From Lachnospiraceae bacterium (lineage in GTDB: Bacteria > Bacillota > Clostridia > Lachnospirales > Lachnospiraceae): 37,987 bases of DNA. Both the position numbers and the translations under genes were made by a program. How positions within the stretch are numbered: position 1 is the first letter of the stretch; each line of letters begins with the position of its first letter. A model generated the notes under the pieces. The model made no database searches, was not told the DNA's origin, and saw only the letters and a program-made list of their open reading frames with translations. Where the stretch lies: assembly GCA_016283275.1 (NCBI GenBank), contig JAEEMP010000026.1, positions 1-37,987 of the forward strand, in the 5' to 3' direction. Positions 26,515-33,388 of this stretch are shown here, one piece after another.

Positions 26515-26537
26515 AAATGCAATTTTGTGTTGCATTT
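26515..26537 (+). terminator. Weak hairpin after the galactan operon
   Basis: AAATGCAA (26515-26522) pairs exactly with TTGCATTT (26530-26537) around TTTTGTG, followed by GATTTTGAG. It is AT-rich with a poor T run, and it overlaps the presumed -35 region of feoA, so it may instead be part of that promoter. Confidence 0.35.
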
Positions 26538-26556
26538 GATTTTGAGATGATATAAT
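26530..26556 (+). promoter_or_regulatory. Predicted feoAB promoter
   Basis: A perfect TATAAT lies at 26551-26556 with TTGCAT at 26530-26535 (15-bp spacing) as the best -35. Transcription would start near 26563, just before the first iron-box-like palindrome, giving a leader of about 160 nt that contains all four boxes. Confidence 0.6.
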
Positions 26557-26570
26557 ATGATTTCGGAAAT

Positions 26571-26690
26571 TTAGTTAGGTATGCCTAACTAAATTTTTGA
26601 CCGCAAAGTTAGGTAAGACTAACCATTTTTTTAACCCATCGGTTAGACGCACCTAACTGATTTTTAAATAACCGGTTAGACACATCTAAC
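26571..26690. promoter_or_regulatory. Array of four DtxR/IdeR-like palindromes upstream of feoAB
   Basis: Four inverted repeats of the form GTTAG-N6-CTAAC: 26574-26589 (GTTAGG-TATG-CCTAAC, extended to 9-bp arms at 26571-26592), 26608-26623 (GTTAGG-TAAG-ACTAAC), 26642-26657 (GTTAGA-CGCA-CCTAAC) and 26675-26690 (GTTAGA-CACA-TCTAAC). Centre spacings are 34, 34 and 33 bp. The gaps also match (ATTTTT, then an ACC-type triplet in each), so the array looks like a 34-bp tandem duplication. The half-site TTAGG/CCTAA is that of DtxR-family iron repressors, which fits control of ferrous iron uptake. No such regulator is encoded in the window. Confidence 0.85.
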
Positions 26691-26723
26691 CAAAACGATA
26701 AGTATATATATGGAATAATCACT

Positions 26724-26954
26724 ATGGAGACAATGACAGCTATGACATTACTTAACGCAACAGAAGGAAAAACTTACAGCATAAAGGATGTTAACACCGA
26801 AGACGATGACATGAAGGAATTTCTCTTCAGACTCGGCTGTTACAGCGGTGAGCCGATAACGGTGATCACAAAGAAGCGCAAGCATTCGATCGTTGCCATC
26901 AAAGACGGCAGATACAGCCTCGACAATAATATCTGTGAGGCTATCGTAATTTAA
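26724..26954 (+). CDS. feoA: Ferrous iron transport protein A
   Basis: A small SH3-like cytoplasmic partner of FeoB (76 residues from ATG 26724). Typical features are the TLLNATEGKTYSIKDV start, the FLFRLGCYSGEPITVITKKR core and the SLDNNICEAIVI end. Three in-frame ATGs lie at 26724, 26733 and 26742. GGAGA at 26726-26730 would best serve 26742, which would give a 70-residue protein starting MTLLN like other FeoA proteins, so the first six residues are doubtful. It lies directly behind the four iron-box-like palindromes and 76 nt before feoB. Confidence 0.93.
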   Translation: METMTAMTLLNATEGKTYSIKDVNTEDDDMKEFLFRLGCYSGEPITVITKKRKHSIVAIKDGRYSLDNNICEAIVI

Positions 26955-27030
26955 TAAGGGTACAACTGTTTAACCGACAGCTACCATATAGATCTTCATT
27001 TACAGTACAGAAGAGAGGAAAGAAAAAGTT

Positions 27031-29034
27031 ATGAGAATCGCATTCGCCGGTAATCCTAACAGCGGTAAGACCACAATGTATAACGCACTTACCGGACGTA
27101 AGGAAAAAGTAGGTAACTGGGCCGGAGTTACCGTCGAGAGAAAAGAAGGACCTATTAAAGAGGAATATGCAAAAGGCAAGCAGCTTACGGCTGTCGACCT
27201 TCCCGGTGCATATTCAATGTCTCCCTTCACTCCCGAAGAAGGTATCACAAGTGAGTACGTTCGTGATGAACATCCGGACGCAATAGTAAACATTGTTGAT
27301 GCAACAAATTTAAGCCGAAGCCTGTTCTTTACGACACAGCTTCTTGAACTTGGGATCCCTGTTGTAGTTGCCCTTAACAAGAGTGATATAAACGAAAAAG
27401 AAGGCACAAAGATCGATACCGCCGCTCTGGAAGCAAAGCTCGGCTGCCCGATCATTCCCACAAACTCTATTGAGAAAAAGGGACTTTCGGAAGTCATAGA
27501 TAAGGCGGCAAGCCTTGAAGGAACGGTACAGAAGGCTCCTTATGTTCAGCCGGAAATCGACCTTCACGATAAGGCAGCAGTCGACAGAGAAGACCGTAAG
27601 CGTTTTGATTTCGTAAATCAGACGGTCAAGGCCGTTGAAACCCGTAAGGTTCTTTCCAAGGAAAAGAACGCCGGAGATACAATAGACTCAATAGTTACAT
27701 TCCCCATTGTGGGCATTATCATTTTTGCAGTCGTTATGTTCGGTGTGTTCTGGGTATCTCAGTCATTTTTAGGTCCCCTTATCGCAGACTGGCTTGTAGG
27801 CTGGATCGAAACTTTCCAGGAATTTGTAGCCGGAAAACTTGAAAACAGCCCGGCACTTCTGTCAACTATCATAGCAGACGGTATCATCGGCGGTGTCGGT
27901 GCCGTTGTAGGTTTCCTTCCGCTTGTTATGGTAATGTACTTCCTGCTCGCACTTCTTGAGGACTGCGGTTACATGGCCCGTGTCAGCGTGGTTATGGATC
28001 CCATCTTTAAGAGAGTAGGTCTTTCGGGTAAGGCAGTTATCCCGATCGTGATCGGTACAGGCTGCGGTATTCCCGCCATCATGGCCTGCCGTACGATCAG
28101 AGACGAGCGTGAAAGACGAGCATCCACAATGCTTACGACTTTTATCCCCTGCGGTGCAAAGATCCCCGTTATCGCTCTTTTTGCGGGCGCATTCTTTAAC
28201 GGCGCAGGCTGGGTAAGCACGGTAAGCTATTTCATCGGGATCTTACTTATATTCCTCGGTGCGCTTTTGATCAAGTTCGTTACAGGTTATAAATACAGAA
28301 AGTCATTCTTTATCATGGAGCTTCCCAAGTGGAAGGTTCCAAGCCTTAAATTCGCATTCGGTTCAATGCTTGAAAGAGCAAAGGCCTATATCGTTAAGGC
28401 AGCTACCATCATTTTGATATGTAACCTTGTTGTTCAGCTGATGCAGTCCTTCGACTGGCACTTCCGGGTAGTCGAAGAGGGCATGGAGAATACTTCAATC
28501 CTGGCAACCATCGCAACACCTTTCGCTTATCTTCTTATCCCGATCGTAGGTATCTTTGCATGGCAGCTTGCCGCAGCGGCAGTTACGGGCTTCATCGCAA
28601 AAGAAAACGTTGTCGGTACTCTTGCTGTATGCTATGCGATCACCAACTTTATCGATACAGAAGAACTCGCACTTACCGGCGGAGCAAACGAAGTTGCGTC
28701 AGTTATGGGTCTTACGACCGCAGCAGCTTTGGCATATCTGTTCTTTAACCTTTACACACCGCCTTGTTTCGCAGCGATCGGTGCCATGAACTCCGAGATG
28801 CACAACGCAAAGTGGCTGTGGGCAGCGATCGGACTTCAGCTTGCCACAGGATATACGGTTGCCTTCCTTACCTACCAGATCGGCACTCTGATCACCGAAG
28901 GTAAGCTTGGCGCAGCATTCGTACCGGGGCTTATCGCAGTTCTTTGTATCTGTGCGATCGTGGCATTCATAGCTCACAAGAGCCGCGCAAACTTCGACAA
29001 GCAGTACGAACTTCATGCCAATAAAGCGGCTTAA
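27031..29034 (+). CDS. feoB: Ferrous iron transporter B
   Basis: A 667-residue GTPase-coupled Fe(II) importer. The N-terminal G domain has G1 GNPNSGKT (7-14), G3 DLPG (56-59) and G4 NKSD (116-119), followed by a helical bundle to about residue 215. About eight or more membrane helices begin near residue 221. They include the gate-like segments with conserved cysteines GTGCGIPAIMACRTI and TFIPCGAKIPVIALF, and LYTPPCFAAIGAM near residue 575. GAGGAAAG precedes the ATG. It works with FeoA upstream and the Cys-rich protein downstream, and is probably iron-repressed through the palindrome array. Confidence 0.97.
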   Translation: MRIAFAGNPNSGKTTMYNALTGRKEKVGNWAGVTVERKEGPIKEEYAKGKQLTAVDLPGAYSMSPFTPEEGITSEYVRDEHPDAIVNIVDATNLSRSLFFTTQLLELGIPVVVALNKSDINEKEGTKIDTAALEAKLGCPIIPTNSIEKKGLSEVIDKAASLEGTVQKAPYVQPEIDLHDKAAVDREDRKRFDFVNQTVKAVETRKVLSKEKNAGDTIDSIVTFPIVGIIIFAVVMFGVFWVSQSFLGPLIADWLVGWIETFQEFVAGKLENSPALLSTIIADGIIGGVGAVVGFLPLVMVMYFLLALLEDCGYMARVSVVMDPIFKRVGLSGKAVIPIVIGTGCGIPAIMACRTIRDERERRASTMLTTFIPCGAKIPVIALFAGAFFNGAGWVSTVSYFIGILLIFLGALLIKFVTGYKYRKSFFIMELPKWKVPSLKFAFGSMLERAKAYIVKAATIILICNLVVQLMQSFDWHFRVVEEGMENTSILATIATPFAYLLIPIVGIFAWQLAAAAVTGFIAKENVVGTLAVCYAITNFIDTEELALTGGANEVASVMGLTTAAALAYLFFNLYTPPCFAAIGAMNSEMHNAKWLWAAIGLQLATGYTVAFLTYQIGTLITEGKLGAAFVPGLIAVLCICAIVAFIAHKSRANFDKQYELHANKAA

Positions 29035-29093
29035 GCTTTTACGGAAGAACCGATTATGATATCATAATATGAAAGGAGGCTTTTTATACGGAT

Positions 29094-29291
29094 ATGGCAA
29101 CGATCATTGCTGGAATATGTCTTTTAGCCATCGTTATATGGGCGATAAGTTATATAGTCAAAGAAAAAAAGAAGGGGAATGCATGTATCGGATGCCCTTA
29201 TTCGTCAGCCTGCTCAAAGTATTCGTGTTCGCACACAAGCAAAAAGAACGCAAATATGAACGGAAGTTCACTTCATAATGACACTCAGTGA
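29094..29291 (+). CDS. FeoB-associated Cys-rich membrane protein
   Basis: A 65-residue protein with one N-terminal membrane helix (residues 3-22, TIIAGICLLAIVIWAISYIV), a lysine cluster (KEKKKG) and a compact cysteine patch CIGCPYSSACSKYSC. This is the layout of the small proteins encoded after feoB in many Firmicutes; they may bind metal or assist FeoB. AAAGGAGG lies about 15 nt before the ATG. It is the last gene of the feo operon and a strong terminator follows. Confidence 0.92.
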   Translation: MATIIAGICLLAIVIWAISYIVKEKKKGNACIGCPYSSACSKYSCSHTSKKNANMNGSSLHNDTQ

Positions 29292-29312
29292 TAGATCGAG
29301 GGAATAAAATAA

Positions 29313-29356
29313 TGTGACACACAGTAGGGCACAACTATTGTGTGTCACATTTTTTT
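29313..29356 (+). terminator. Terminator of the feo operon
   Basis: TGTGACACACA (29313-29323) pairs perfectly with TGTGTGTCACA (29339-29349) around a 15-nt loop, followed by seven Ts. The right arm also contains the probable -35 box of the tRNA promoter. Confidence 0.93.
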
Positions 29357-29366
29357 ATGGTAAAAT
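29338..29366 (+). promoter_or_regulatory. Predicted promoter of the tRNA-Gly gene, overlapping the feo terminator
   Basis: TTGTGT (29338-29343) and TAAAAT (29361-29366) are 17 bp apart. The start would fall near 29373, four bases before the tRNA. The -35 lies in the 3' arm of the upstream terminator. Confidence 0.5.
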
Positions 29367-29376
29367 TCTTTTGTCC

Positions 29377-29447
29377 GCGGATATAGTACATCGGTAGTAC
29401 ATGAGCTTCCCAAGCTTAGGAGGCGGGTCCGACTCCCGTTATCCGCT
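29377..29447 (+). tRNA. tRNA-Gly, anticodon CCC
   Basis: A 71-nt cloverleaf folds fully: acceptor GCGGATA/TATCCGC, D stem GTAC/GTAC with loop ATCGGTA, anticodon stem TGAGC/GCTTA with loop TTCCCAA (anticodon CCC, reading GGG), four-base variable loop, and T stem GCGGG/CCCGT with a G-T first pair. CCA is not encoded. The T loop reads TCCGACT: position 55, almost always T (pseudouridine), is C. A T-rich stretch follows but no hairpin. Confidence 0.93.
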
Positions 29448-29476
29448 TTTTGTTTTTTAAAACAGGGGAAAGTGTT

Positions 29477-29839
29477 ATGAAGAAAAAGGGAAACGGCAGG
29501 AAAAAACTTTTCGGTCTTTTTGCAATAGGTTCCATGTCTGCGGCCGTTGCGGGGTGTTCTTTTTCACCGCACGGTAATGAGCCGGTGGAAATCTATGGTC
29601 CTCCCGAAATGTTCGATGAGGATTACGATCCCGAAAATGAAAGCAGGGAGAAGATATACGGTCCTCCCGAAATATCCGATCAGGATTATGATCCCGAAAA
29701 TGATAATCCGGAGGAAATATACGGACCTCCCGAAATGTTCGATCAGGATTATGATCCCGAAGAGGCAGAAGTGGAGACTATTTACGGACCTCCCGAAATG
29801 TTTGAGGATGAACCCGTAACTCCGAATACCGATGATTGA
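29477..29839 (+). CDS. Lipoprotein with four IYGPPE repeats, probable substrate of the adjacent radical SAM enzyme
   Basis: A 120-residue exported lipoprotein starting at ATG 29477 (AGGGGAAA upstream). A basic signal peptide ends in the lipobox AVAGC with Cys27. The mature part is almost entirely a 21-residue repeat beginning IYGPPE at residues 39, 60, 81 and 102. Units 1-3 continue M/I-F/S-D-E/Q-D-Y-D-P-E; the last is cut short and ends in an acidic tail. It has no other cysteines, and is rich in Asp, Glu, Pro and Tyr. Bacteroidetes have lipoproteins with a single YGxP-type motif next to related radical SAM genes (TIGR04134/TIGR04133, from memory). This one carries the motif four times, which suggests repeated modification sites. 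Confidence 0.88.
   Translation: MKKKGNGRKKLFGLFAIGSMSAAVAGCSFSPHGNEPVEIYGPPEMFDEDYDPENESREKIYGPPEISDQDYDPENDNPEEIYGPPEMFDQDYDPEEAEVETIYGPPEMFEDEPVTPNTDD
29591..29797 (+). repeat. 63-bp in-frame tandem repeats in the YGPPE lipoprotein gene
   Basis: Units start at 29591, 29654, 29717 and 29780, each beginning with an ATHTAYGGHCCTCCCGAA core. The codons for YGPPE and DYDPE are nearly identical between units, which points to fairly recent duplication. The fourth unit is partial. Confidence 0.9.
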
Positions 29840-29859
29840 TAAAAAGGAGTCTGCAATCA

Positions 29860-30966
29860 ATGGTTGGCAACAGCGGACTTTCAAATAAAATAAAAAGAAT
29901 TCATATGGATGAGCTGGCACGGTACAGGGACGAGAAACTTCGCCAAAATCCCGTGCTACGCTCTCTTTTTTTGGAACTCACTTTTAACTGTAACGAGCAT
30001 TGCAGACATTGCGGTTCAAAGTGCGGGGATAAGAATGACAGGGCCGGAAAACCGATGAGTTTGGAAGAGTGGAAGGGTGTGCTCGATCAGGTCAAAGAAG
30101 ATTTCGACATATCACGTTTAGCCCTGTGCGTGACAGGAGGCGAGCCGCTTCTTTATCCGGATTTTTTTGAACTTATGGCGTATGCGAAAAGCCTTGGATA
30201 TAACTGGGGCATGACCACAAACGGAACGCTCATAAACGATGAGATCGCCGAAAAACTTTATGAGACCGGCATGAAGACGATATCGGTGAGCGTCGACGGT
30301 CTTGAAGAAACTCATGATTGGTTTCGTGAAAGCCCGGGCAGTTTTAAAAAGACGATGGAAGGCGTTAAGTGCCTTTTAAAACATAAATTTAAGCATGTTC
30401 AGATCACCACGGTCGTTCATAAGAAAAATTACAAAGAGCTTGATGAAATGTATGAGCTTATCTCAAAAACCGGCGTAAGGTCGTGGAGGGTCATAAACGT
30501 TGAGCCTATCGGACGAGCTAAGGATACCCCGGAAATCATGCTTTCAAAAGCGGAGTACAGGGGTGTCATAAGGTTTGTGGAAGAACACAGGTACATGGGA
30601 AAGATGGAAGTCTGCTACGGCTGCAGCCATTATCTCGGCGTTGAGCATGAAAGAGAGACCAGAGGCTGGTATTTTCTTTGCAGTGCCGGTGTTTATGTGG
30701 CAAGTATCATGAACAACGGAAATATCGGAGCGTGTCTGGATATCGAGAGGCGTCCGGAACTTGTGCAGGGTAATATCCGTACGGATCGGCTTAAAGATGT
30801 CTGGGAAAACGGATTTGAGATCTTCAGGACGGATTTCAGACAGACGGGGAAATGTGCAAACTGCAAGCAGTATAAGTACTGTAAGGGGGACTCTTTCCAC
30901 ACATGGAATTTTGACAGGATGGAACCGAATCTTTGCATGTATAAGGTTTTGCATCCTCTTGGGTAA
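29860..30966 (+). CDS. Radical SAM/SPASM protein of the rSAM/lipoprotein type
   Basis: A 368-residue peptide-modifying enzyme candidate. The start is ATG 29860, with AAGGAGT 9 nt upstream. The radical SAM cluster motif is CNEHCRHC (Cys44, Cys48, Cys51), with SAM-binding GGEP at 93-96 and SVSVDGLEETHDWFR near 142. The C-terminal SPASM-like region holds Cys274, Cys292, Cys332, Cys335, Cys341 and Cys359, and lacks the usual CX3C partner after Cys341; an extra CYGC pair lies at 252-255. From memory it closely resembles the TIGR04133 family (radical SAM enzyme of an rSAM/lipoprotein system). It follows the repeat lipoprotein by 20 nt in one transcription unit. The chemistry is unknown. Confidence 0.92.
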   Translation: MVGNSGLSNKIKRIHMDELARYRDEKLRQNPVLRSLFLELTFNCNEHCRHCGSKCGDKNDRAGKPMSLEEWKGVLDQVKEDFDISRLALCVTGGEPLLYPDFFELMAYAKSLGYNWGMTTNGTLINDEIAEKLYETGMKTISVSVDGLEETHDWFRESPGSFKKTMEGVKCLLKHKFKHVQITTVVHKKNYKELDEMYELISKTGVRSWRVINVEPIGRAKDTPEIMLSKAEYRGVIRFVEEHRYMGKMEVCYGCSHYLGVEHERETRGWYFLCSAGVYVASIMNNGNIGACLDIERRPELVQGNIRTDRLKDVWENGFEIFRTDFRQTGKCANCKQYKYCKGDSFHTWNFDRMEPNLCMYKVLHPLG

Positions 30967-31068
30967 AATCTGTTTATAATAATAGAAATACTGTATGGTA
31001 CAAAGAAAAACTGTGTGATAGAATTATTGATGTAGGTTAAACTAACTGTTTCCAGGAGGATAATGGTC

Positions 31069-31620
31069 ATGAAAAAGTTTTCTGTTAAGACTATCGTTGC
31101 TACCGGTATCGGTGCCGCTCTGTTCTTCGTATTGGGACGTTTCGTAGCGATCCCCAGCGGTATTCCGAATACCAACATTTCCATTCAGTACGGCGTGCTT
31201 GCATTTATCGCAGCAGTGTTTGGCCCTATCGCAGGTGTTCTTGCAGGTCTTATCGGCCACTTCTTTATCGATTTCAGTTTCGGTTGGGGAGTATGGTGGA
31301 GCTGGGTTATCGCATCGGCGTTCTTTGGTTTCATGATGGGCTTTGTGGCAAGCAAGATGAAGATCGATGAAGGCCAGTTCGGCAAGAAAGATATTCTCAT
31401 CTTCAATGCTGCTCAGATCGTTTGCCATCTTGTTGCATGGGTAGTGATCGCTCCCGTACTTGATATCCTGATCTATCAGGAGCCTGCCAATAAGGTATTT
31501 CTTCAGGGTCTTGTGGGCGCAGGTATCAATATCGTAGCCACCGCTGTTATCGGTACACTTCTTTGCGTAGCATACGCAGCAGCCATTCCGAAGAAGGGCA
31601 GCCTTAAGGAAGAAGAATAA
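31069..31620 (+). CDS. ECF transporter substrate-binding (S) component, UPF0397-like
   Basis: A 183-residue membrane protein with about five to six helices. The start KKFSVKTIVATGIGAALFFV, the ASIP-like loop PSGIPNTNISIQYG and the end segment LIYQEPANKVFLQGLVGAG are characteristic of UPF0397 S components, as I recall them. These bind a vitamin or precursor and join the EcfA/EcfT module encoded next. The substrate cannot be read from sequence. I start at ATG 31069, 9 nt after AGGAGG, rather than 31063 (3 nt). Confidence 0.88.
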   Translation: MKKFSVKTIVATGIGAALFFVLGRFVAIPSGIPNTNISIQYGVLAFIAAVFGPIAGVLAGLIGHFFIDFSFGWGVWWSWVIASAFFGFMMGFVASKMKIDEGQFGKKDILIFNAAQIVCHLVAWVVIAPVLDILIYQEPANKVFLQGLVGAGINIVATAVIGTLLCVAYAAAIPKKGSLKEEE

Positions 31621-31637
31621 GATATATTAAAATATTG

Positions 31638-31664
31638 CAGGGCGGGATTATCCTGCCCTGTTTT
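31638..31664 (+). terminator. Intercistronic hairpin between S component and ECF ATPase genes
   Basis: CAGGGCGGGA (31638-31647) pairs with TCCTGCCCTG (31651-31660), one G-T wobble, around TTA and is followed by TTTT. The T run is short, so it may terminate only part of the transcripts and leave the S component in excess, or protect its mRNA end. Confidence 0.7.
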
Positions 31665-31681
31665 AAGTTTGCGGTACAGAT

Positions 31682-33388
31682 ATGGAAGATTGTTTGTTAA
31701 GCTTTGAAGATTTCGGATTTCAATATAATGCGCAGCAAAAGCCCACGCTTTACAATATAAGCTTTTCGGTAAAAAAAGGCGAAAAGATCCTTATAGCCGG
31801 GCCGTCCGGCTGCGGTAAGTCGACGCTCGTTCATTGTATAAACGGGCTTATTCCTTTTTCTTACAAAGGTCAGATGACCGGAAGTTTAAAGATAAAAGGA
31901 AAAGAAACAAGAGATTTAAGTTTATTTGACCTTTCAAAAAGCGTAGGCACGGTTTTGCAGGATTCCGACGCCCAGTTTGTGGGCCTCACCGTTGCCGAGG
32001 ATATAGCATTTGCTCTTGAAAACGATTGTGTGGCTACGGAAATGCTCAAAATAAGAGTTCCCGAAGTGGCCAAACTTGTACATATAGAAGATTTTTTGGA
32101 TCATGCTCCCGTAGAACTTTCCGGAGGACAGAAGCAGAGGGTATCGCTTGCGGGCGTACTTGTGGATGATGTGGACATACTTCTTTTCGACGAGCCTTTG
32201 GCAAATCTCGATCCCGCTACAGGCAAGCAGGCGATAGAACTGATCGACGAGATGCAGAAAAAGACAGGTGCGGCGGTCATTATCGTTGAGCATCGTCTTG
32301 AAGATGTGCTCTATAAGCCCGTGGACAGGATCATACTCATGGGAGAGGGCAGGATCATAGCGGATACTACTCCCGACAGGCTTCTTTCAGGCGGATTTTT
32401 GAGCGAAAACGGTATAAGGGAACCTTTATACATAACCGCGCTCAAATATGCAAATGTTGAGATAACACCTTTAATAAAGCCTTCAAGTATTAAGAGCATA
32501 AAGCTTTCCGATGAGGATAAGCTTAAGGTCAGAAACTGGTACATGACCGCAAAAGCCGCAGAGGATAAGAAACTCGGCGGCATGCTTCTTAAGACCGATT
32601 CCGTTAAATTTGCTTATGATAACGGCCATGTCGCCTTAAAGGGTATCACAGTGGCGGTCAAAGAGGGAGAAATGCTTGCTATAGTCGGCACAAACGGCGC
32701 GGGCAAATCTACCTTTTCAAAGGTCGTGTGCGGCTTTGAGACACAGCAGGAAGGCAAGATCTTCTTTAAGGGTGAGGATATAGAAGGTCTTTCGATAAAA
32801 GAACGCGCGGATCATATCGGTTATGTGATGCAAAATCCCAATCAGATGATATCCAAGGTCATGATCGCCGATGAAGTTGCGCTCGGATTAAGAACAAGAG
32901 GCGTTCCGGAAGACATTATCAGGGAAAAGGTCGAAAAAGTACTTAAGGTATGCGGACTTTGGCCGTTTCGAAACTGGCCGATATCGGCACTCAGTTTCGG
33001 TCAGAAAAAGCGAGTGACTATTGCTTCCATTCTGGCGCTGGACCCTGAGATGATAATACTCGATGAGCCGACCGCGGGGCAGGATTACAGGCATTACACG
33101 GACATAATGGAGTTTCTTCTTAAACTCAATCAAAGCGGTATCACGATCGTGATGATCACGCACGACATGCATTTAATGCTCGAATATGCCGATAGGGCTA
33201 TCGTGTTCTCAGACGGGCTTATCATAGCCGACGACACCGCAGCCCATATACTTACCGATAAAGAGACGGTTGATAAGGCAAGCCTTAAGGAAACTTCGCT
33301 TTATGAACTTGCGTTAATGTGCGGTATTGACGATCCGGGCGACTATGTTAAGCGTTTTATAGATTATGAGAGGGAGGTTATGAGATGA
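31682..33388 (+). CDS. ECF transporter ATPase with two fused nucleotide-binding domains
   Basis: A 568-residue protein that powers the ECF importer, fusing EcfA and EcfA' in one chain. Domain 1 has Walker A GPSGCGKS (40-47), signature LSGGQKQR (from 146) and Walker B ILLFDEP. Domain 2 has Walker A GTNGAGKST (about 336), signature LSFGQKKR (about 438) and Walker B MIILDEP, then the H-loop ITHDMH. The linker (about 255-300) is long and lysine-rich. The ribosome site before ATG 31682 is weak, which may lower its level. It overlaps the EcfT gene (ATGA). Confidence 0.95.
   Translation: MEDCLLSFEDFGFQYNAQQKPTLYNISFSVKKGEKILIAGPSGCGKSTLVHCINGLIPFSYKGQMTGSLKIKGKETRDLSLFDLSKSVGTVLQDSDAQFVGLTVAEDIAFALENDCVATEMLKIRVPEVAKLVHIEDFLDHAPVELSGGQKQRVSLAGVLVDDVDILLFDEPLANLDPATGKQAIELIDEMQKKTGAAVIIVEHRLEDVLYKPVDRIILMGEGRIIADTTPDRLLSGGFLSENGIREPLYITALKYANVEITPLIKPSSIKSIKLSDEDKLKVRNWYMTAKAAEDKKLGGMLLKTDSVKFAYDNGHVALKGITVAVKEGEMLAIVGTNGAGKSTFSKVVCGFETQQEGKIFFKGEDIEGLSIKERADHIGYVMQNPNQMISKVMIADEVALGLRTRGVPEDIIREKVEKVLKVCGLWPFRNWPISALSFGQKKRVTIASILALDPEMIILDEPTAGQDYRHYTDIMEFLLKLNQSGITIVMITHDMHLMLEYADRAIVFSDGLIIADDTAAHILTDKETVDKASLKETSLYELALMCGIDDPGDYVKRFIDYEREVMR

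Noticed and set aside
26571-26690. CRISPR-like array because of regular 34-bp spacing
   Set aside because: The repeated element is a short palindrome with varying centres and the gaps are alike rather than unique; no cas genes are present. Regulatory boxes explain it better.
29069-29278. 69-aa open frame starting at 29069
   Set aside because: It is a frame-shifted shadow of the FeoB-associated Cys-rich protein, which has the membrane helix and cysteine patch in the other frame.
29377-30966. Genomic island with tRNA attachment site
   Set aside because: No integrase and no second copy of the tRNA 3' end were found downstream, so transfer cannot be supported from this sequence alone.
31034-31046. 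GGTTAAACTAACT before the ECF S component as a fifth iron box
   Set aside because: The half-sites are only GTTA/TAAC with a 3-base centre, not GTTAG-N6-CTAAC, and the context is not an iron gene.
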